A stretch of 8,335 bases of DNA from Alphaproteobacteria bacterium (GTDB lineage Bacteria > Pseudomonadota > Alphaproteobacteria > Caulobacterales > Parvularculaceae). The translations under genes and the position numbers were made by a program. This document shows positions 1 to 4,734 of the stretch, piece by piece. The notes under the pieces are model-generated. The model saw only the letters and a program-made list of their open reading frames with translations. It was not told where the DNA came from and did no database searches. The stretch covers positions 1-8,335 of the forward strand of contig JAUIEG010000098.1 in NCBI GenBank assembly GCA_030428745.1. Direction: 5' to 3'. Numbering within the stretch: position 1 is the first letter of the stretch; each line of letters starts with the position of its first letter.

Positions 1-1
1 G

Positions 2-358
2 CTTGGCGATTTCACCCTGACCGACTGGTCCTGGGGCCATATCTCCATGCGCTGGGATATAGACGACCGCTTCATCATGCCCGACGGCGTCATGTTCGGC
101 GGCCATATCGCCTCGGTCGCCGATCATGTGGCCGGACTGACGGCGATGACCGTTCTTACCGACAACCGCGAGCGGTTTCGCACCTCGCGGCTTGAGACCA
201 ACTATTTCCGCCCCCTTATGGCGCCGCTGGCGATGATTGAGGGGCGGGTGACCAATGCGTCCGCGACCCTGATCCATGTGGAGGCGGATTTCCTCAATGC
301 CGAAGAAAAGCTCGCCGCGCGGGTTTATGCGGTGCAGGTGCGCCGGATGACGGGCTAG
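2..358 (+). CDS. PaaI-type hotdog thioesterase, C-terminal part (5' end outside window)
   Basis: The frame is open from the left edge to a TAG at 356-358, giving 118 visible codons; the true start lies upstream. The visible protein has the look of the PaaI/4HBT acyl-CoA thioesterase family: a turn reading MPDGVMFGG (visible codons 26-34) leads into a helix HIASVADHVAG, whose Asp (codon 41) sits where PaaI enzymes carry their catalytic acid. Strands follow, including ETNYFRPLMAP and the C-terminal ARVYAVQVRRM, as in a hotdog fold. Family members of about 140-160 residues hydrolyse acyl- or aryl-CoA thioesters in the cytoplasm; the substrate here cannot be read from sequence. An ATG at 47 is in frame but would remove the first strand of the fold, so I do not take it as the start. 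The gene ends 41 nt before glyS on the same strand, so the two are probably co-transcribed, with glyQ perhaps further upstream. Confidence 0.8.
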   Translation, partial: LGDFTLTDWSWGHISMRWDIDDRFIMPDGVMFGGHIASVADHVAGLTAMTVLTDNRERFRTSRLETNYFRPLMAPLAMIEGRVTNASATLIHVEADFLNAEEKLAARVYAVQVRRMTG

Positions 359-399
359 GCAGCTTGCGCGGGGCCTTAACCGCCCGTAGAAACCCGCCC

Positions 400-2487
400 A
401 TGTCAGAATTGCTTCTTGAATTGTTCTCCGAAGAGATCCCCGCGCGCATGCAGGGACGCGCCGCCGCCGACCTGGAAAAGGCGGTCAACAAGGCGCTGAT
501 GGACGCCGGCTTCATGCCCGAAGGGGTGAAGGGCTTTGCCGGCCCCCGGCGGCTTACGGTCGTTGCGGCGGGCGTGCCAGCGCGCCAGCCCGACCGGCGG
601 GAGGAGAAAAAGGGCCCGCGGGTCGGCGCGCCCGACAAGGCCGTCGAGGGGTTTTTGAAATCGGCGGGGCTGACCTCCCTCGACCAATGCGAGCAGCGCG
701 AGGACAAAAAGGGCGCTTATTGGGTCGCCGTGATCGACCAGAAGGGTCGCGACACTGCGGACCTGATCGCCGACTTCATGCCTCAAATCGTACGCGGCTT
801 TTCCTGGCCGAAGTCGATGCGCTGGGGCGATGGCGATCTCAGATGGGTGCGCCCGCTTCATTCAATCCTCTGCGTCTTTGACGGCGAGGTCGTGAATTTC
901 GAAATCGACGGGATCAAGTCAGGCGATAAGACCCAGGGTCATCGCTTCATGGCGCCGGACGCGATTCAGGCGCGCTCCTTTGAGGCTTATGCCGAGGCGC
1001 TCAAAAAAGCCAAAGTCATTCTCGACGCCGAAGAGCGCAAGGAGATGATTGCAGGCGACGCCGCGACCTTGTGCAAGGCGCAGGGGCTTGAGCTTGTCGA
1101 GGATGCGGGGCTCTTGAACGAAGTCTCGGGGCTCGCCGAATGGCCAGTCGCGATGATGGGCTCGTTCGACGAAAAATTCCTGACCGTGCCGGACGAAGTG
1201 CTCACGGCGTCGATGCGGGGACACCAGAAATATTTCTCGGTGAAAGACCCGAAGACGGGACGCCTCGCCAACAAGTTTGTCTATGTCGCCAATATTGAAT
1301 CCCCTGACGGCGGCGCCGCCATGCGCACCGGCTATGAGCGTGTGCTGACCGCGCGGTTGTCAGACGCCTGGTACCTCTATCATCAGGATTTGAAGCGCCC
1401 GCTTGAGACCCGCATCGAAGACCTAGACAAGGTGACTTTCTTTGAGGGGCTCGGTTCCGTTGGCGACAAGGCGCGCCGCGTTGCGGCCCTGGCGAAAGAG
1501 ATCGCGCCGTCTGTCGGCGCCGATCCAACAGCGGCGGAGCGGGCGGCAATGCTCGCCAAAGCCGACCTTGTCACCGGCATGGTCTATGAGTTCCCCGAAC
1601 TTCAAGGCGTCATGGGCCGCTATTACGCACTCGAACAGAACGAACCGGCGGAAATCGCTGACGCTATCCGCGATCACTACAAGCCCGCCGGTCAGGACGA
1701 TAATGTGCCGACGGCGCCGGTTTCCGTTGCGGTCGCGCTCGCCGACAAGATCGACACGTTGACGGCGTTCTGGGCTATCGACAAAAAACCGACAGGGTCG
1801 AGCGATCCGTTTGCGCTCAGGCGAGCTGCTCTAGGGGTGATTCAATTTGTTTTGAACAGTGATCTTCGGCTAAAATTAGACGACATCTTTATCAATGCCA
1901 GAGAGCGTATTGCTGTAAAGGAAAATGTTGTCGAGCATGCCGCCGAGACAATCAATTTGCTTCTATTCTTCCACGACCGCTTGAAAGTTTATCTTCGCGA
2001 CAAGGGTTTCAAGCACGATCAAATTGATGCCGTGTTGAACGATGCGGACGGCAATCTTCAGGACGATCTCGTTCTCATCGTCGCAAAGCTCGAAGCACTG
2101 GCCGCGTTCCTCAAAACCGATGACGGCGCCAATCTCGCGGCGGCTTACAAGCGCGCGGGCAACATCCTCAAGGCCGAAGAGAAGAAAGACAAAACGCCTG
2201 CCGATCCAAATGCGGTGGACGAGAAGCTGTTGCAAGACAACGAAGAAGAGGCGCTATTCAAAGCGCTTACCGACGCGGAAACAAAGGCCGAAAAGGCTGT
2301 TGCGGATGAGGACTTCGAAGCCGCCATGTCGGCGCTGGCGCAACTGCGCAAACCGCTCGACGCCTTCTTTGAGAAAGTCACGGTCAATGCCGATGACGCG
2401 AAACTGCGCGCCAACCGTCTGTCGCTTCTTGCGCGCCTGACGGCGGCCACCGCAAAAGTCGCCGATTTCTCCAATCTCGAAGGCTGA
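400..2487 (+). CDS. glyS: Glycyl-tRNA synthetase beta subunit
   Basis: The product is 695 aa, close to the usual size of about 690 for bacterial GlyS. It is the large, tRNA-binding subunit of the alpha2-beta2 class II glycyl-tRNA synthetase, which charges tRNA-Gly in the cytoplasm; the catalytic alpha subunit (glyQ) is not in this window. The N-terminus MSELLLELFSEEIPARMQ is characteristic of the family. Further signatures are ADLVTGMVYEFPELQG (residues 388-403), DHYKP (425-429) and SDPFALRR (468-475) at the start of the helical C-terminal part. The C-terminal anticodon-binding region ends in a family-typical segment with DAFFEKVTVNADD, then ANRLSLLARL and a final VADFSNLEG. I chose the ATG at 400 because the family signature starts there; an in-frame TTG at 364 would add 12 residues that do not resemble the family. 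No strong ribosome binding site precedes it, fitting translation coupled to the thioesterase gene 41 nt upstream. A segment at about 1841-2040 is much poorer in GC than the rest (see findings). Confidence 0.97.
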   Translation: MSELLLELFSEEIPARMQGRAAADLEKAVNKALMDAGFMPEGVKGFAGPRRLTVVAAGVPARQPDRREEKKGPRVGAPDKAVEGFLKSAGLTSLDQCEQREDKKGAYWVAVIDQKGRDTADLIADFMPQIVRGFSWPKSMRWGDGDLRWVRPLHSILCVFDGEVVNFEIDGIKSGDKTQGHRFMAPDAIQARSFEAYAEALKKAKVILDAEERKEMIAGDAATLCKAQGLELVEDAGLLNEVSGLAEWPVAMMGSFDEKFLTVPDEVLTASMRGHQKYFSVKDPKTGRLANKFVYVANIESPDGGAAMRTGYERVLTARLSDAWYLYHQDLKRPLETRIEDLDKVTFFEGLGSVGDKARRVAALAKEIAPSVGADPTAAERAAMLAKADLVTGMVYEFPELQGVMGRYYALEQNEPAEIADAIRDHYKPAGQDDNVPTAPVSVAVALADKIDTLTAFWAIDKKPTGSSDPFALRRAALGVIQFVLNSDLRLKLDDIFINARERIAVKENVVEHAAETINLLLFFHDRLKVYLRDKGFKHDQIDAVLNDADGNLQDDLVLIVAKLEALAAFLKTDDGANLAAAYKRAGNILKAEEKKDKTPADPNAVDEKLLQDNEEEALFKALTDAETKAEKAVADEDFEAAMSALAQLRKPLDAFFEKVTVNADDAKLRANRLSLLARLTAATAKVADFSNLEG

Positions 2488-2508
2488 TCTTTCCACCAGT
2501 CCAACGTT

Positions 2509-2562
2509 CAACCTCCCCCTTGAGGGGAGGTCGAAATTTGCTTTGCAAATTTCGGGAGGGGG
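2509..2562 (+). repeat. Palindromic repeat unit 1 (54 nt, two hairpins)
   Basis: This unit starts 21 nt after the glyS stop. It holds hairpin A at 2511-2531 (ACCTCCCC at the left end, TTGA inside, GGGGAGGT at the right end). Hairpin B follows directly at 2532-2554: the 10-nt arms CGAAATTTGC and GCAAATTTCG are perfect complements around a TTT loop. The tail is GGAGGGGG. The same 54-nt unit occurs again on the minus strand at 2601-2654. Hairpin A is identical in both copies, including its asymmetric C5/G4 runs, and the flanks differ by only one base on each side. The pair resembles a BIME (two REP-like palindromes facing each other). No T-run follows, so it is not a standard intrinsic terminator. 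Confidence 0.85.
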
Positions 2563-2600
2563 TAAAGCCGCTCGATCAACGGGCTTTTATTAACCGAAGC

Positions 2601-2654
2601 CCCCCACCCGAAAATCGCTTCACGATTTTCGACCTCCCCTCAAGGGGGAGGTGG
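2601..2654 (-). repeat. Palindromic repeat unit 2, inverted copy of unit 1
   Basis: Read on the minus strand this is the same 54-nt element as unit 1. Hairpin A (2632-2652) is the exact reverse complement of 2511-2531. Hairpin B (2610-2632 region) has a different sequence, CGAAAATCG with CGATTTTCG, yet keeps the same total length and stem geometry, and changes in one arm are matched in the other. The tail reads GGGTGGGGG against GGGAGGGGG in unit 1. A 38-nt spacer (2563-2600) separates the two units. The unit ends one base before the ATG of the DUF559 gene, so the G-rich arm forms that gene's ribosome binding site. Confidence 0.85.
2647..2652 (+). promoter_or_regulatory. Ribosome binding site of the DUF559 gene, inside repeat unit 2
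   Basis: GGAGGT is a strong Shine-Dalgarno match, 3 nt before the ATG at 2656. It lies in the right arm of hairpin A of unit 2, whose left arm (ACCTCCCC, 2632-2639) is its complement. In the mRNA the site could therefore be hidden in a stem. The short spacing and the in-stem location are unusual. Confidence 0.55.
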
Positions 2655-2655
2655 A

Positions 2656-3033
2656 ATGTCGCGTCTGATTTCATATGATCGCCTCATGGCCAATGAGCGC
2701 GCGCGATCTCTTCGGAAAAATCAAACAGATGCAGAGCGTATTCTTTGGCGCGCTTTAAAAGGCCGGCAATTGGATGGCTGTCGCTTCCGGCGCCAGCATC
2801 CCATGGGCGCGTATATAGTCGATTTCATCTGCCTTGAACGGAGGTTGATTGTCGAACTCGATGGCGATCAACATGGGTTTCCGGCCCATGCGGTGCATGA
2901 CGCGAAACGTGATGCCTGGCTCCAGGCGAAAGGTTATCACGTAGCCCGGTTCTGGAATGACGAGGTTTACAATAATCTTGACGGTGTGCTGAACGCCCTT
3001 CTTGAGCTTTTGCAGACGGATCGGCCTGTTTAA
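2656..3033 (+). CDS. DUF559 protein, Vsr-like endonuclease fold
   Basis: The product is 125 aa, normal for stand-alone DUF559 proteins. The family is related to the very-short-patch-repair (Vsr) endonuclease fold, a PD-(D/E)XK type; no substrate is established to my knowledge. Visible marks are RSLRKNQTDAERILW (residues 17-31), FRRQ (44-47), the core VDFICLERRLIVELDG (55-70) with Asp56, Glu67 and Asp69, then QH (72-73), a helix DAKRDAWLQAKGY (82-94), and the ending RFWNDEV (98-104). The putative metal-binding acidic residues and the QxH-type element are present, so it looks intact. The ATG at 2656 has a strong ribosome binding site; a second ATG at 2686 (residue 11) is possible but has none. 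GC is near 53%, below the neighbouring genes at about 60%, which fits lateral arrival. It is joined on its left to the palindrome pair, and its stop overlaps the stop of the minus-strand gene by 4 nt. Role unknown; involvement with the repeats is inference. Confidence 0.85.
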   Translation: MSRLISYDRLMANERARSLRKNQTDAERILWRALKGRQLDGCRFRRQHPMGAYIVDFICLERRLIVELDGDQHGFPAHAVHDAKRDAWLQAKGYHVARFWNDEVYNNLDGVLNALLELLQTDRPV

Positions 3034-4484
3034 TCCTTAAACCCTTGCGCGCGTTCTGCGCTTGGGAAAAACAAAAACGCTAGCATCAATATGTATGGTG
3101 CATAGTCCCAGGAAATCGCCAGCGCCCAGACATCGGAAAAAATACTGGCGTTTTTCAACACCGCGTCGCGCGGCGTGATCGTGGAAAGACCCGGCACGAA
3201 CTCCGCATCGACGACGGATTGCGCGCGCGAGACCTTTTCCGGTTCTTCCGGCGGCGCTGGCGGGTTGACGATTTCTCGGAAAATATCGAGCCCGCGCGCG
3301 GGCGATAATTCCGCCGCCGATTTCAGCGGCACAGGCGGCTTCTGCAATTTTTGCGAACGGATCGTCGACTGCAGCGCGCTTTCGACTTCCTCCGCATAGG
3401 CGTCGATGGCGGCGCGTTGGCGCTCTGACATGCGCCCGTCGGACGGTTTCGGATTGGCGCGCGCGAACGCGTCGAGCTGCTGGTCGAGCAGGCGTTCGAT
3501 GCGCTTGTCGCGCCGGGAGAGATTTATGATCGCCGCAAAATCGTTGAAGGCGGTCTCGAACTCGCGATTCCACCGGTCAACATTGTCATAAGCGTTTTGC
3601 GCCAGCATTTTTTTCAACTCGTCCGTATGCCGGGCGCAGGTATCCTGATCGTAAGGGTTGTTTGCGCTGTCTGCCTGTTCCTCGATGATTGCGTTGACGC
3701 TTGATTCAAGACCTTCATACCAGTTTGCGAGACCGGTGATGTAGGTGGTGACGGCGCCGTCGCCGCGCGATCCCGATTGCGATCCATCATTGCGTTCCCC
3801 GCCCGCGACGCGCTTTACATCCCGAACCGAGAGGCGGAGGTCTTCACGCGCCAGGAAGTCGCGCTGGCGCCAGGCGGTGATGCCGGCGCATTCGCTGGCG
3901 AGCCGGTCGATCTCGAAAGTGTAAGTGTGGCGCACGGCGTCGACGCCGCCGATTCCGACCACGGTCGTCCAGGTGGAGACGAAAAACAAAATCGTCGCCA
4001 GCAACGGTACGATGATGAAAAGTTTGATGGCGCGTTCGATGAAGAAAACAATGTCGCCGAGAAAACCGCCCTTGAGGCCGCGGAACCAGTCGCGATGGCG
4101 TACAAAGTCTGCGCCGCCGACCCAGATGGCGACGGCGAGGCAAAAGACGAAAACGCCAAAGGCCGGCGGCAGGATCGAATTGCGGAAGATGTCGGCGGAT
4201 TCCTGCGAGGTGATGAGACCGAACCCGATGGCGGAGCTGATGGCGCTGAAAAACCCGGCGGTGACCGCGACCACGACGAAAAGCCGGTTAAAAAGCGAGG
4301 AGCCCTTGAGGCGCGGCGAGGCGAGGGCGCCGATCAGGACGAGGCCGATAATGGCGATGACGGCGCTCGCGCCGGCGATGGCGGTCAGGGAATATCCACC
4401 GGCCCCTCCCGCATCCTGCGCCATTGCGCTGGAAAATCCGGCTGCACCAGCCAGACCCATGATCGGTAAGCCGATCCGCCCCAT
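3030..4484 (-). CDS. Unrecognised inner-membrane protein with large periplasmic domain
   Basis: I do not recognise the family. From the ATG at 4484 the product is 484 aa. The first 22 residues look like a cleavable signal peptide ending in AMA before Gln23. Hydrophobic segments follow at about 31-55, 67-91, 105-124 and 153-178, then a soluble stretch of about 270 residues, then a last hydrophobic segment at about 453-473 and the short tail ERAQGFKD. Basic residues cluster in the loop after segment 1 (SPRLKG) and the loop before segment 4 (RHRDWFRGLKGG), which places those loops in the cytoplasm and the long domain in the periplasm. That domain is rich in charged helices, has only two cysteines (199 and 283), which could pair, and carries a Pro-rich piece NPPAPPEEPEK near residues 407-417. 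The longer start at 4550 adds 22 residues that spoil the signal peptide. The gene is divergent from ppdK and convergent with the DUF559 gene. A sensor, scaffold or envelope role is possible but not shown. Confidence 0.75.
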   Translation of the reverse strand: MGRIGLPIMGLAGAAGFSSAMAQDAGGAGGYSLTAIAGASAVIAIIGLVLIGALASPRLKGSSLFNRLFVVVAVTAGFFSAISSAIGFGLITSQESADIFRNSILPPAFGVFVFCLAVAIWVGGADFVRHRDWFRGLKGGFLGDIVFFIERAIKLFIIVPLLATILFFVSTWTTVVGIGGVDAVRHTYTFEIDRLASECAGITAWRQRDFLAREDLRLSVRDVKRVAGGERNDGSQSGSRGDGAVTTYITGLANWYEGLESSVNAIIEEQADSANNPYDQDTCARHTDELKKMLAQNAYDNVDRWNREFETAFNDFAAIINLSRRDKRIERLLDQQLDAFARANPKPSDGRMSERQRAAIDAYAEEVESALQSTIRSQKLQKPPVPLKSAAELSPARGLDIFREIVNPPAPPEEPEKVSRAQSVVDAEFVPGLSTITPRDAVLKNASIFSDVWALAISWDYAPYILMLAFLFFPSAERAQGFKD

Positions 4485-4571
4485 CTGATCCCCGCAAAAT
4501 CCCCTCGTGTCGCCCCGGGCTAAACGGGGGCTGGCCGCCCAGCCTAACACGGAAAAAAAAGTGGTGAATAG

Positions 4572-4580
4572 TTATCCACG
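4572..4580 (+). promoter_or_regulatory. DnaA-box-like sequence
   Basis: TTATCCACG matches the DnaA box TTATCCACA at 8 of 9 positions. It is the only such match I saw in the window and lies in the divergent intergenic region. A single imperfect box is weak evidence; it could mark DnaA control of one of the flanking genes or be chance. Confidence 0.3.
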
Positions 4581-4687
4581 GGATGCGGAGGAGGCTTATA
4601 GTCCGGGCTTGAAACAATTGGCCAAACCGGCGCGATGTGACAATTTCCGGCTTGGATGTTGCAATGCGGCGCCGTAAGGCAAGTTGC

Positions 4688-4704
4688 CGTCCGCGATGCG
4701 GACG
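4688..4704 (+). promoter_or_regulatory. Perfect hairpin in the ppdK leader
   Basis: CGTCCGC and GCGGACG form a perfect 7-bp stem around the 3-nt loop GAT, ending 30 nt before the ppdK ATG. No T-run follows, so it is not an intrinsic terminator. It could be an operator (two-fold symmetric DNA site) or a stabilising leader structure. Confidence 0.35.
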
Positions 4705-4725
4705 AATGGACTGACGGAGACAAGC

Positions 4726-4729
4726 GGAG
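4726..4729 (+). promoter_or_regulatory. Ribosome binding site of ppdK
   Basis: GGAG stands 5 nt before the ATG at 4735 and supports that start over the in-frame TTG at 4684. A second copy of GGAGAC lies ten bases earlier, making a short tandem repeat. Confidence 0.6.
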
Positions 4730-4734
4730 ACCCG

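Larger units (their letters stand above)
4485..4734. other. Divergent intergenic region between the membrane-protein gene and ppdK
   Basis: Both flanking genes read outward, so promoters for both must lie here. I found no convincing sigma-70 pair; TATAAG on the minus strand (4596-4601) is the best -10-like hexamer but has no good -35 partner. Other content: C/G-rich short hairpins at 4513-4529 and 4529-4544 on the membrane-gene side, an eight-base A-run at 4553-4560, a DnaA-box-like 9-mer at 4572-4580, the palindromes CAATTG (4615-4620) and TTGGCCAA (4618-4625), and a perfect 7-bp hairpin at 4688-4704. Confidence 0.5.

Noticed and set aside
364..399. TTG at 364 as the glyS start
   Set aside because: The added 12 residues do not resemble GlyS N-termini, while the ATG at 400 begins exactly at the conserved signature.
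2564..2590. Possible terminator for glyS, AAAGCC and GGCTTT around a 12-nt loop, followed by TATT
   Set aside because: The stem is only 6 bp and half A/T, the loop is long and the T-run is short; I would not call it without transcript data.
3777..4469. 230-codon plus-strand frame opposite the membrane-protein gene
   Set aside because: Its product is an improbable Asp/Glu/Gly-rich chain, the mirror of hydrophobic codons on the other strand, where the signal peptide and spans make a coherent protein.
4513..4560. C/G-rich hairpins and an A-run upstream of the membrane-protein gene, which on the minus strand reads as T8
   Set aside because: On the minus strand the T8 comes before the C/G hairpins, and only a 4-bp stem precedes it, so the order is wrong for an intrinsic terminator.
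4684..4734. TTG at 4684 as the ppdK start
   Set aside because: It has no ribosome binding site and spans the leader hairpin; the ATG at 4735 has GGAG at good spacing and gives a normal N-terminus.
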